This document shows, piece after piece, positions 32,655-43,315 of a stretch of 64,000 nt of DNA; the first letter of the stretch is position 1, and each line of letters opens with the position of its first letter. The stretch covers positions 66,397,072 to 66,461,071 of the forward strand of contig OU862907.1 in NCBI GenBank assembly GCA_917880885.1, given 5' to 3'. Under the pieces are notes generated by a model. That model saw only the letters and a program-made list of their open reading frames with translations, searched no databases and was not told where the DNA came from. Position numbers and translations under genes: made by a program. The DNA comes from Limnephilus marmoratus. Taxonomy: Eukaryota; Arthropoda; Insecta; Trichoptera; Limnephilidae.

Positions 32655-32945
32655 TATTTATGCAGTGACAGATATGGCCGCGGATTTTCGCTGTGTCGTT
32701 TCGCGAAGTGAATTTTGGTTTTATGCAATTGAAAATTAAAATGCGTTATTTTCCGCCGCCCCAAAGCCAGGCGAATCTAAAGTTTTTTTCTAAAAAATAT
32801 TCGTAATAAGCGTGGCCAATCCGAACCGATATTTACCAAAATTTGTAAAAGTTCCTAACTAAAATACGGCAACAAAATATTGGAGTCTGAAAATAAACGA
32901 ACTTTACTTTGCCGTATTTAGACTTTGCAAATTTGTTCAATACGC

Positions 32946-33655
32946 GGCGAGCAATTCGCGCTCCCGTGTAAAAAGGTCTATTCATTCAAAAGCAGAGTTT
33001 ACTTTTAAGAACTAAATGGTGATATTATAATGCGAGTTGCCTATATACTGTCAGATTGAGTTATCGACGAATCACATATCTCCAAAGTCATCTTCCCGCT
33101 CTGCGCCCCGCTGTAGTTGTTGTCTACCCCTCACCTTTATGTTCTGGTCCACTAATATTCATATATCTATGTCCGGAACATATTTATATATGTGAGAGAC
33201 GACACGTCTATTCTTGTCATAGTGGTCTAATTTGACTTCCGACTATTTAAAATACTTTGGATTGCTTTGCTGCCAATTTTGGCAAATTTTCCCCTATTTC
33301 TAAGTAATTAAGTAGAAATTTACGATTTTATAATATTTTTTTTATAAATGTTACGAATATCTGATAATCGACAAAAGACACGTGAATTCATTGACTATAT
33401 AGAACTGTAATCAGTTTGTATGTTTCCATATTAAGATTCAGAGATATGATTTTTTTAATGTGGGCGGAAAATATTTAAAATGATTACCAAAAAAATCTCG
33501 AGCAATCGGAGAATAAAGTTTTAAATTGCGCTGTCGCTCCAGTGGTTAATAGAAGAACAAAATATCATCTGACAGCAAAATGACAAGTACATTTTTTACT
33601 TCGAATATGCTCAGGAATTGCTGGTTAAAATACCCTGTTTATAATGAAGGGCTCT
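32946..33655. other. Intron 1 sequence, no gene
   Basis: Follows the right part of repeat U. Contains only a fragment of the 5252-type MITE terminus (GCTCAGGAATTGCTGGTTAAAA at about 33610). No conserved frame. Confidence 0.45.
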
Positions 33656-34314
33656 ATACCAACTCAGAATGAAACCAACTCAGAAACACCTCAGAAAGGT
33701 CATTAAAAGCTCTGAAAAAATAATAAAAAAATAACCGTTAACCCTAACCCAACTTAACCTATTTAACCAATTTAAATAAAAAAATTTAACATCACTCTTA
33801 AGCCTAGAACTAACCTTATTTTTCGACGCTTATCACAAACCTTCGTCGTTTCGACTACGGTACTAAATAAAGGGGGGTTTAAGGGTTTTATTAAAACTAA
33901 ATATGCACATATTTCTTTTTATTATGAATGAACAGTGTTTATTTGTATTATTTCTCGTATTTAGAAAAACAAAAATATCAAATTTATTAATTCAACAGCC
34001 ATAAGAATGATACCATAGTTTACAAGCAAAATCAACAATTGTAACATTTTTAAAGTTGGTATTTGAATTAGTTATAACTAAATTTAAAAAAAAAAAAACA
34101 ATTCAAATATCAAAAACAAAGACTGGAATTAACTAATAAAATAAAAATTTGGTGAAAATCTGGCAAAAGTAAAAAGTCACGTTATCACTAACCTTCGTCG
34201 ATGCGACGAGCAATGGTTGCTGAATTGGCGCTCGTGGGCTCCCCCCATCGTCGGCTTTTCCGTCTGTAGCAGAAGTAACGGGCCGATTGAGATTAGCCAG
34301 AGTATGAAAGAATA

Positions 34315-35568
34315 GGCCACTTGCATGAATTTCATAACGATTTGGAAAAAATCGTGTGGATAGATTTTTTTTACTAAGTTTACGAAAATGTTAGTAAAAT
34401 TTTTAGAAATGTACAGTTTTTTTATATTTAAATTAATAAATCCATTATTTGGGCTCGTGACGTCACTACATGAAAATGTCCCGTCTGCGAAAATGTTCCT
34501 ATTAATTTTGTAAAATTCCACACTGATTTATTTTTTTTATTTGGCAACACTTTGATTGACTCCAGATACTAATATCTACAGCCTGTATGTCGGACGAATA
34601 TCTACAGCTCATATGTTGAACTAATATCTACAAACTTTAGAGTGTTGACTAATATCTACAGAGCGTAGGTTGAACTAATATCTATAGAGCGTAGGTTGAA
34701 TTAATCAGCTAAATGTGTCCAATAGTCCGATATTAGGGATTTTTACATACATACTTACATAAATTAAGTTTTTTAAACTGCATATGCAATACTACATTAT
34801 TCCAATATGCTATACATAATTGTAAATCCAACCTCTGCCAGTGCTGTAGATATTCGTCAACACTTTGGTTCTCATAGATATTCGTCAACAGTTTGAGCTG
34901 TAGATATTCGTCAACACTTTCCTTCTCATAGATATTAGTTCGATTTTTTCAGTTTTTGGAATTCCTGTAGATATTAGTAGACCCTTTGATTTCAGGGAAT
35001 TTTTGAATTTGTCATGTAACGTTCACTAGATTTATTGTTTGTTCTCTGCGAACTTATCATTTGGTTTGACTTTTTGACAGATGTTATGAAGAGAATCCCG
35101 TACATTTTATTGCTGTCTACGTGTTTTAGAGGTATAACGGTAATAGTGCTGATTTTAACAAAATCAAATTTTATAATATTCTTATTATTATTATAATTTA
35201 CAAGTACAAGTATATTACATTGGATTTAGTAATATAGACGTTGTACATTATAATGATTTATGATCAATAAGATGGATCAAGGAAAAAAACATTTTTGAGA
35301 TGTAATATTTTTGGTATGCCTCGTTATTCTCCAGTTTTTCTTCTTTCTTGTGGAAAACGTTCTTTTTTTTAAATGATTTTCGGCTATGTAATTATCGTTT
35401 TTTCGCACCTATAAAATTATGTCCCGTCTTTCCGGTTTATAAAAAATGGTCTAATTTTTCGGATTGAAATTTTCAAAAAATCGCCAGGGTTTCAAAAATA
35501 CGATTAAAAAAAAATACGGAATTTCTTAGAATATTTGCCTAAACTGGAATTTTGTGATGCAAGTGGCC
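34315..35568. mobile_element. TIR element with GGCCACTTGCAT ends, copy 2
   Basis: Matches 20066-20622 plus 25239-25487 but without the Harbinger insertion. Left flank TA; right flank CA (mutated). Carries the AATATCTA element at 34558-34983. Confidence 0.88.
34558..34983 (-). mobile_element. AATATCTA element, copy A
   Basis: 426 bp starting GACTCCAGATACTAATATC and ending GATATTAGTAGACC, with the 8-bp duplication CTTTGATT on both sides (34550-34557, 34984-34991). The homologous position in the sister element (about 20302-20309) has one CTTTGATT and no insert. The interior is a series of TAATATCTACA units in one orientation on the left and the inverse on the right. Confidence 0.9.
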
Positions 35569-35729
35569 CATTACGGTTGCACGCGCGAAATTTATCGCGG
35601 TTTTTTCAATCCTGCGTCGTCGATTCGACGAAGGTTAGTGATCTAGGGTTAATGACCTTTCTGAGGTGGTTCTGAGTTGGTTTCATTCTGAGTTGGCCGG
35701 TCACAATAATAAGGATGTTATGTTTACAG

Positions 35730-35874
35730 CTGTGCGGTTTATCTGGAATACACACCATTGTGTGCTGTCTACATTCCACTGACGAGAATACGTCTCCCTC
35801 TACTTCTTCTCCTTCTTCGTCTTCTTGTCAAAAAAACAACTGCGCAAGCCCTGTGCCCTTAAGTGGAACTATTG
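35730..35874 (+). CDS. CLIP-domain gene, exon B (second half of CLIP 1 plus linker)
   Basis: Acceptor TGTTTACAG, donor ATTG|GTGAGT; phase 0 in, phase 1 out. Encodes LCGLSGIHTIVCC, the CGF.G..P.VCC half of a CLIP domain that supplies Cys4-Cys6 to exon A. A Ser/Thr/Pro-rich linker follows (about 20 residues with 11 Ser), then CQKNNC and SPVPLSGTI(G), leading into CLIP 2. The two extra linker cysteines may form a local disulfide. The linker is likely flexible and possibly O-glycosylated, by inference. The intron on the left is 8,031 bp of nested transposons. Confidence 0.88.
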
Positions 35875-35916
35875 GTGAGTAAAATATTGTGATACTATTT
35901 TTATTTTTGACTAGCA

Positions 35917-36030
35917 AGTTCCCGGCGTGCTCTGCAACGCCGCACAAAATAAATTGTTTCTCCCTGCGTGTCCTTTCCCGTGTGTCCCCGTTACCGCCCC
36001 CGCTCCCCTCCTCCCCTAACCTATCCTGCG
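35917..36030 (-). mobile_element. Helitron 3' terminal fragment
   Basis: GACTAGCAAGTTCCCGGCGTGC is the inverse of a GCACGCCGGG...CTAG Helitron end. It continues about 110 bp (TTTCTCCCTGCGTGTCC as in 18895) and then joins LINE B sequence. Confidence 0.6.
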
Positions 36031-36840
36031 TCCTAGGAACTAGCGTCATTCATCCCTCGGCACCGACGCATAGTCGGGAAACACGCCAAACGCGCAACCA
36101 ACATATGTACACGGTTGACATTTGTCACATAACGGGTCACTTTTTCGACTCGTTCCTGAGTTCGACAGCTGTGGAACGATGCCGTTGGCGCTAATAAAAA
36201 AACTGTCAAAAGAAGCGAAGCAAGCAGTCCACAATGGAGTGCTGGTCCTACCCTGATGAGGCATGGAACTGGCAGAGGAAGGATGAAAGCAGAATGAATG
36301 CTGTTGAAATGAGATCCTTAAGGCGTATGTGTGGTAAAACAATGTATAATCATGTGAGAAATGTGGAGATCCGCAAGGAATGCAAGGCTGATGTAAGTGT
36401 AATGAGTAAGATTAAGAAAGGGACCCTCAGATGGTTTGGGCATGTAGAGCGAATGAACGAAGAAAGTTGTGTAAGAAGAATATATGGCGCATAAGTGAAT
36501 GGTAAAAGAAGTCGGGGATGCCTGAGGAAGACATGGCATGATCAGGAGAATCAGATACTTGAGAGGGGCCATGTCCAAGAGTCAGAATAATATGTATGAA
36601 TGTAAATGAAGCAAAGAGTGTGCCAAGACCGAGTTGTTTGACGGTCCGTCCATTGCAGGGAAACGGCGTAATGGTTAGTTAGTTTGGAACGATTTGCCTG
36701 CCTCTGCTGTGTTTCCTCCTTCCTACAACATGGGTCTCTTCAAGACCAATGTTCACTCCTTTCTCACATCAACTAGACCCTCCACACAGCATCTTAGATT
36801 ACATAGCTCCCGAGGGAAATGATCGGAAAAGCAAAGTTTA
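36030..36840 (+). mobile_element. LINE family B fragment split by LINE T
   Basis: 36035-36180 matches the CTAGCGTCATT...CAACATATGTACACGGTTGACATT block of the 59380 copy. 36685-36820 continues GGAACGATTTGCCTGCC...GACCCTCCACACAGCATC. LINE T is inserted between them. Confidence 0.8.
36181..36684 (+). mobile_element. LINE family T insertion with 9-bp TSD
   Basis: Flanked by TGGAACGAT on both sides (36172-36180, 36685-36693). Encodes broken pieces EAWNWQRKDESRMNAVEMRSLRRMCG and KIKKGTLRWFGHVERMNEE, and ends GGCGTAATGGTTAGTTAGTT. This fixes both ends of this truncated copy and shows that family T ends in TTAG units. Confidence 0.88.
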
Positions 36841-37930
36841 CAAGCAGCAATCAAAGGTTATATTGTAAAAATTAAAGCATGTTACACGCAGAACACCCTA
36901 CATCCAAATCTGAATGGCTTAATCAAGGAGGCTTCTGTTGTCACTTCTGGCAAACAGGATCCGTCCAACGATCCTTGGAGATCCAATTGATTCTTGAATG
37001 GTGTCCAAATCCATCATTCAGGCGATCACACACCTAGTGATCCGTGTTTCCATAATATGGTGTTGTATAGGGCCTTGGACAAGACCTGCAACTCTCCTCC
37101 AAGTATGGTGCATTCACACCAGGCAGCAAAACAGCTTACAATTGAGCTAATATATGTGATTGCCCCTATCTAGAACATGTTACAAAAATCAAATACTTGG
37201 GTATTATTTTTGGCAGTAATTTAAAGTGGAAAGAACATATTATCACTACAGCAAACAAACTTCGAAAATTTATGTATCTTTTTAGACAAACTCGCAACTT
37301 TCTTAACTTGAACCAACTCAAAACAATTTACTATGCACTATGTCAATCTCTAATCGAGTATGGTATCATAGCCCGGGGAGGAGCAAACGCTGCCGCCATT
37401 GATCCGATCTCTAAAGCCCAGAAACTAATTATAAAGATTATTCTAAAACTACCGATCACAAGCAGTTCGGATGGAATCTTTAAGAGAATCGGTGTTTTGG
37501 ACATTAGGCAACTTTATGCCAAAAATATACTAATTTATCTATTCAAACATAGAACTGTTTTTGACAATATCCAAACTGTTTGTGATACGAGAACCAAAGG
37601 GCAAAATCTCTTATGTATCCCTTTCGCCAAAACAACGTTTGGTCAAAGAAACAGCACACTAATCACGTAAAATACAAAACAGATACCAAGTTTTGGATCA
37701 CTACCAAAGACAAATCATATATCAACAATATTTTTAGAACCTTCTAATGCATGCTAACCCATTGATACGATGCTGATTGTCCTTGTGCTTTTACTCTAAA
37801 TGCAAATAACATTGTTGTTGTTATCCTTTATAAACTATTCTCAACACAGGAACTCCTAGTGAGACAGGCACAGCACAATTACCTATATAACATAAAAAAA
37901 TAAAGATTATAATAATTTTTTTTTTTAAAT
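36841..37930 (+). mobile_element. LINE (R family, related to 47341 copy), 3' part
   Basis: RT C-terminal coding region followed by an A/T-rich 3' UTR ending near 37917-37930. The 5' part (36841-37140) has damaged coding sequence. Confidence 0.7.
37197..37670 (+). pseudogene. LINE RT C-terminal region
   Basis: 157 open codons. YLGIIFGSNLKWKEHI (start just upstream), LRKFMYLFRQTRNFL, TIYYALCQSLIEYGIIA, SKAQKLIIKIILKLP and IRQLYAKNILIYLFKH are typical post-RT LINE motifs. The upstream catalytic RT is absent. The 47352 copy shares KIILK.P...IF...I..IKQLY..TILIYIHK. Not functional. Confidence 0.8.
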
Positions 37931-38395
37931 TCCATCCAGATTACAGGTGGGATTGAAAAGAATTCAAAATACAACCTTTTTATTGTGTTGGTGAGATTGT
38001 CATCACAATCTTCCAGAAAATTGCCTCGTCGGCATTCCGATTACTCCGGATTAGATTTCTCCTCTCGCTTTATGAAAAATCACATTTCGTTTGATTGATT
38101 GATTCTCCTGATTGTGCTCCTGATAGGGATGGACGATATACATCGATGTATTGTAAATACTCCGATGCAACAAATACGCAAACTATGAGATGAGTGTCTA
38201 TGAGTATGACCAACAGTGACTTACTTACGACTGCACTGACTTTCCGACGTTTCGTGAATTGGAACGTAATAATCAGTTTAGTCAATATAAAACGCCTACC
38301 ATTTATTGGTTTGGCTGAATGGGTTATGTTCCCTTTGCTGCGAAGCCGGTAAAGTCAAACTTAAAAATAAAACCTTAAATATAAAATAAAATAAA

Positions 38396-38640
38396 TGGAG
38401 GGATTATAAATTACAATTCCCAAAGCTGTACAATATAGCTTTTAGATATTTAACAATTGTTGGCACATCTGTCCCATCAGAAAGACTCTTTTCACAGGCA
38501 GGGCTAGTTTTTGACTGAGCAAAGAAACCAATTGAAGGGAAAAAGATTAAGTAAACTTTTGTTTTTACACAGCATTGAAAAAATATTGGAATTGGTAAAC
38601 AAAATAAAGCTGTGTTTGCTGTCTGATTGTGAATTTTAAT
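38396..38640 (+). pseudogene. hAT transposase C-terminal dimerisation domain remnant
   Basis: The frame reads WRDYKLQFPKLYNIAFRYLTIVG, then TSVPSERLFSQAGLVFD, a TGA stop, and AKKPIEGKRLSKLLFLHS. This is the hATC dimerisation signature (P.SERLFS.AG...). The stop codon inside and the absence of the catalytic RNase-H core show it is dead. Confidence 0.85.
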
Positions 38641-38710
38641 AAATATTTTTCCTTACTTACCTAGTTTTCTTTAAGGCCTAAACATGTCTATTGCGAAAAA
38701 CAATCGATGT

Positions 38711-41628
38711 TTTTTTTTTTATTTTATTTATTTTATTTTCTTTATTAGGAACATTTACAGGTTTATAACTTTACATGCATTAGAAAACCACAAATTACAA
38801 TAATTAGGTTATAAACCCAATAACGAATGTTCACATCATGCACCAATAATTATTAAAAAGTCTATAATTATAAAGATTTTTTTGTTTAACTTAATATTAT
38901 ATAGTTAGGAACTAGATATGTCTAGGGATAACCAAGCTATACTGTATAATATATAAAGATACAGACAAGATAAGATAAGATAAAAAAAAAACAGAGTAGA
39001 AAAATAACTAAGTGTATATACATATTATATTATAACAATAATGAAAATTGAAAAACACCAGACGTAATGTCGAAAGCGTTAAATGTAAACATATATATAA
39101 AAATATAAGGAAAAGAAAAATAAAAGGGAAATGAAAGTAAAATATTAAAATAAAATGTTCCAGTTTTATGTTAGATTAAAAAGCATTTTTAAATAAGATA
39201 ATTACAAAATAAATTATAAAAAATTGAAAAACACCAGACGTGTTTAAAAGTGTAAGGTAGAAAAATAATATATAAATGTACACATACACACACATATATA
39301 CATTCTTTTAAACTTTCAATATAAAAATACATAAAAAATTTCAATACAAAGAATACATAAGAAATTACGGTATCAATTTCGTTGCAATGAATTAAGTTAT
39401 TTGTTAATTGATGGATAATTATAAGGCTCCATTTAGTATTTGTCTAAAAGTGCTTAAAGTGCAAGAAAAAATATCGGCATCGATACATTTTTTTGTTATA
39501 AAGATTGCAAGTTCTTAATAGGAAAGAATTTTGCCTGAGACTGGTTGAAGCACTTTCGATATGAAACAATGACTTGTCTCTAGTTTTCTTATTCGGGATT
39601 CTAATATTTATTGATGACAAAAGAGCTGGACAGTCAATATGACCACTCAAGACTTTGTATAAGTAAGTCATATCCGCGATGTCTCTCCTACTTCTTAGAG
39701 TTTTAAGTCCATAGTGTTTTATAGAGCTGTCTATGTCATAATAACGCACATGTCTCTTAAAGTTCAAGTGATGTACAAATTTTCTTTGTACAGCTTCTAT
39801 GCGCTTTGTGTGTATATTATACAGCGGATTCCATACAGGAGAAGCATATTCAAGATGACTACGAACATAGGAGTAATATAATATTTTGAGGGTATGGATA
39901 TTGGTGAACTCTTTTCCAATACGGAATAAAAATCCTAACATGCTCATGGATTTCTTAACAATAGTATCCACATGTGCCTTAAAAGAAAGTTTATTGTCAA
40001 TAAGAACACCGAGGTCTCGAATTTGATTGATTTTTTTAAGTGCTTGACTGTTCGTAATATGATAATCATGTTCGATTGTTTTTTGGTTTTTTGTAAAGGT
40101 AATAACGTAACATTTGTCGGTATTCAAGTGGAGAGAGTTGGCAGTACAATAATTATTAAGTCTATTAAGATCTTCTTGAAGTTTATAGCAGTCAGAAATA
40201 GAGTTGATAGAAAGAAATATTTTCATGTCATCAGCAAAGAGCAAAACTTAAGAGTGCTTAAAGCATTTTACAATGTCATTGATAAATATAGTGAAAAGCA
40301 ATGGTCCCAGATGAGACCCTTGTGGGACACCTGAAGGTACATTGATAATTTCAGAATTATAACCATTCACTGCTATTATCTGGGAACGTTTGTCAAGATA
40401 GGAGACTAGCCATCGGTACAAATCACCATGTATTCCTAAAGCAAATAGTTTTGACAAGAGTAGACTATGGTCGATTCTGTCAAATGCCTTGGAGAAATCT
40501 GTATACACTGCGTCAACTTGGATTCGTTTATCCATTGATTTAGAAATTAATTCAGTAAATACAGCAAGATTGGATACAGTTGATCTTTTTTTCATAAAGC
40601 CATGTTGATTCTCAGTTATTACAGATTGAACACAGTCATACAGTTGCTCATGAACAATTTTTTCAAAGATCTTACTAAAAATAGGTAATTTAGAAATTGG
40701 ACGATAGTTCTTAGCGTCGTTTTTAGACCCAGATTTGAATACTGGTGTAATGAGTGCACGTTTCCATTGGTCCGGAAAGACGCCTTCTTTCAAAGATAAT
40801 TGGAAAAGCAGTACTAGAGGCATCGATATTTCTTTGACGCACATTTTTATAAAATGAGATGGTATTTTATCAAAACCTTCGCCCAACGACCAAGAGATGT
40901 TATTAATTATTTTTTCTATTTTTTCCTTGGAAACTGAAATAGAACAAATGTTTATACCATTGTTTGCTTGGGGAATATTAGTTGATGTCTTGGGAGTTAC
41001 ATTATAATTATAGGTAGAGGTGAAGTGTTTCGAAAACATATTACATATATCTAAAGGATTGTTAGCAGTTGTATTCTCTAGTTTCACAGTATTGGGTAAC
41101 CCTGAACTATTTCTTTTACTTTTAACATAGGACCAGAAATTCTTTGGGTCATGAGATATTTTGAGTTCAGCATTTGTTATAAATTGCCTATGACATTCAT
41201 TAGACATTTTTTTTTGTCTCGTTCGCAGAACACAGAATTCTTGATAATCCAAAGCATTAGACCATTTTTTCCACTTTTTAAATACCTTGTATTTTTCCTT
41301 AGTCAATTTTATTAAAGCCGGGCTATACCAGTAAGGATATGAGTTATTGACCTGAACTTTTTTAGATGGAACGTTAATTTGAATAATTTCATGTAAAATA
41401 TCATAAAAACAGTTAATAGCTTTATTGGTAGATAAGTTTAAAAATTCTACATCCCAATCGACATTGCTGAGGATATTGTTTATGATTTCGTAATTAGCTT
41501 TTTTAAAGAGATTAATTGTTCTAATGTTGTTTACCATGGGAATTTCTAACTCTATATTCATATTAATAGTGATTGATTTGTGATGTTTACATTCTGGTAT
41601 AAGATGTTGAGATGTTGGTTTTGGAAAC
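38711..41628 (-). mobile_element. LINE (CR1/Jockey group) inserted in hAT
   Basis: Minus-strand LINE with a T-rich tail (A-rich on its own strand) at 38711-38745. ATCGATGT on both sides (38703-38710, 41629-41636) is a plausible target duplication. A 3' UTR of about 700 bp contains repeated GAAAAACACCAGACGT pieces. Confidence 0.88.
39444..41628 (-). pseudogene. LINE reverse transcriptase with a single in-frame stop
   Basis: Two long frames in the same register (41660-40248 and 40244-39444) are separated only by TAA at 40250-40248, immediately before LLFADDMKIF. Motifs: GFDKIPSHFIKMC; NYRPISKLPIFSKIFE; ITENQHGFMKKRST; DFSKAFDRIDHSLL; GVPQGSHLGPLLFTIF; FADD at 40227-40238; and the thumb YVRSHLEYASPVWNP, VQRKFVHHL. 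The first codons (41660-41629) are flanking hAT sequence. The endonuclease is missing (5'-truncated). One nonsense change in about 730 codons points to recent insertion. Confidence 0.9.
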
Positions 41629-41903
41629 ATCGATGTATTCTCAATACATCGTATTAACATCGATGCAACCGATCGATGTATATTTTAAATGTCCATCCCT
41701 AGCTCCTGATCGTCCCGTGTACTTGGCAAAGAACAAAGAATGGCACATATGGCGTTTTCAATTCCTGTCACTGACATCTCCATAGACAAAGCTGGTGATA
41801 CCAGTGCATAAAAACACAAAGATAATTTACTGCCTGTGAATGTAGGTACCCCTTCATGGTTGCATAATTTATATGTAACATAATGTGATGTAACTTTTTG
41901 CAG

Positions 41904-42022
41904 GAGAATCTTGCAAGACAGAGAGCGGGAAAACAGGGAAGTGTGTGCACGTGGGAGAATGTCAATCGGCCATAGACGCCATGATGGCGGCAGCAAAATC
42001 GGGCAAAAAACCCCAGACAAAG
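41904..42022 (+). CDS. CLIP-domain gene, exon C (first half of CLIP domain 2)
   Basis: Acceptor TTTTTGCAG, donor AAAG|GTAACT; phase 1 in, phase 0 out, the same phases as exon A. Encodes (G)ESCKTESGKTGKCVHVGEC, then QSAIDAMMAAAKSGKKPQTK. This is Cys1-Cys3 of a second CLIP domain, with the standard GESC start and no extra Cys. Identical phase and layout to exon A imply the two domains arose by duplication of a two-exon module. The codons are GC-richer than the surrounding intron DNA. Confidence 0.88.
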
Positions 42023-42126
42023 GTAACTAACCCCAAATTCCTCTCTGAATTAATAATATGCCCGGTCAAAGATATTGAAATACAATAGATATGCTATGAT
42101 GGCCGCCCAACCGTCGGCGGACTATT

Positions 42127-42415
42127 ACCTAATGGGCATAGTTTGAATACAGAAAGAATATGTTCATTAAGATGATTTTTTGAAGGTGTGCAGTAGTATT
42201 GGTTAACAATATAGTTTGGAAAGAATTCTTTCATTTAGTTAATGTTTTGAAGGTGTGCAGTAGTATTGGTTAACAATACGGAAAGAATTTGTTCATTTCG
42301 TTGATTTTTTAAGGTTTGCAGTAGTATTGGTTAACAATATAGTTTGAATACGGAAAAAATTCATTCATTTAGTTGATGTTTTTAAGGTGTGCAATAGTAT
42401 TAGTTAACAATATCG
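42127..42415 (+). repeat. Tandem repeat, about 70-80 bp x 4
   Basis: GAAGGTGTGCAGTAGTATTGG then TTAACAATATAGTTTG..., with GGAAAGAATT.TTCATT between, repeated four times with small length differences. Lies in intron 3 about 100 bp after exon C. Confidence 0.85.
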
Positions 42416-42785
42416 GCGACACCGGAAACACAGTCCCACCCAGTAAAATATGCGGATAGCACATCTCTTTTATTTCAATATCTTTAGTCCCGGTACTTCA
42501 GTTGATTTTAAACTCGGCTTGTTTAAAAGGTCGAGCTTAGCACGGCTTGAAACATAATCCGTATATAGGTCACAAGCAAGGTTCGCAGAAAAAGCGTTTA
42601 ACAAGGTTAGCTCAACAAACCTTTTTTGAAAAAAAATTCGTCAGACCGCTTTCAAAATTTCAAACGCGTGACGTAGCTTGAATTAAAACACTGCCACTTG
42701 TATTGCAACTTAACTCAAATCTCCCAGTGGAACATGAACTTTAAGCTACGTCACGAATTTTTAGCCAATCACCGCTCTGCCCCGC

Positions 42786-43195
42786 TCTTAGATCTGAATG
42801 AGTTAAATATATTCAGATCTAAAATTAGAGACATGATCTAAAGCCCAGGCAACGCTAAGTACTTTATCTAGTATTAAATAAATGTGAGCAATTTCTAACC
42901 TGTGCTTTATATTTTATTACATTATAGTTATTCTTCATTATGTTAACACAAAATTGCAAAGGTATAATAATAATATACCTATATTCAATTCTAATTTTGA
43001 GATCAGCGGGCATCACTATACTGCTATGAAAAAATATTTTTTCCACTATTATGCCTTTTTAATTTTTTATGAAAATGTAGGTTACACAGCTTTGCTTTAA
43101 CACCATGAGTTATGTGTTTAGTATTGCCATTTGATCAACAGTGGCGCCCTCATATATTTTCTACTCTTTTTTGACAGACTATATTTCACAATTGA
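42786..43195 (+). repeat. Hairpin repeat family, copy 2
   Basis: TTAGATCTGAATGAGTTAAATATATTCAGATCTAA stem-loop at the left end, then AGACATGATCTAAAGCCCAGG, GTACTTTATCTAGTATT and the right end GCCATTTGATCAACAGTGGCGCC. Uninterrupted at the position where copy 1 has a Helitron. Confidence 0.82.
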
Positions 43196-43315
43196 GAATT
43201 CGAATCCAAAGCGTGTTGAAATCGGTAACATAAAACTAATGTTGTTTTACAACATTTTTATTGAAATACTGAAGGTTTAGGAAGAAAAATAAAGTTTATT
43301 AACTAAATGTGATTC

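Larger units (their letters stand above)
28013..32837. mobile_element. 4.8-kb element with about 200-bp TIRs
   Basis: GGGTAATTATCGGTTCGG at 28013 and its inverse ending CCGAACCGATATTTACC at 32837. Arms of about 200 bp run to CCGCGGCCAT (28215) and ATGGCCGCGG (32672). The flanking AAAATTT on both sides (28006-28012, 32838-32844) is present once in the intact repeat at about 50900, so the insertion made a 7-8 bp duplication. Inside are a hAT copy, a two-exon candidate gene piece, a LINE T copy and a large palindrome. No transposase for the outer element is recognised. Confidence 0.82.
33802..35648. mobile_element. piggyBac-like non-autonomous element
   Basis: Flanked by TTAA on both sides (33798-33801, 35649-35652), with a single TTAA in the uninterrupted MITE (12341-12344). 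Ends are GCCTAGAACTAACC (left) and inverse CCCTAGATCACTAACC (right), matching the CCCTAG terminus of piggyBac elements. A subterminal AACCTTCGTCG motif repeats on both sides. No transposase; its interior is filled by another TIR element. Confidence 0.9.
33660..35695. mobile_element. MITE copy 2 (CAACTCAGAATG ends), split by piggyBac-like insertion
   Basis: The same element as 12230-12390. Its left 142 bp (33660-33801) and right 47 bp (35649-35695) are separated by the TTAA-flanked insertion. Its right end lies only 34 bp upstream of CLIP exon B, so the polypyrimidine/branch region of intron 1 abuts transposon DNA. Confidence 0.85.
38124..41701. mobile_element. hAT transposon relic with 8-bp TSD, host of a LINE
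   Basis: Ends TAGGGATGGACGATATACATC (38124) and inverse TAGGGATGGACATTTAAA (to 41701). A perfect 8-bp duplication GCTCCTGA lies on both sides (38116-38123, 41702-41709). It contains a hAT dimerisation-domain remnant at 38396-38640 and is split by a LINE at 38711-41628. It sits wholly in intron 2 of the CLIP gene. Confidence 0.92.
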
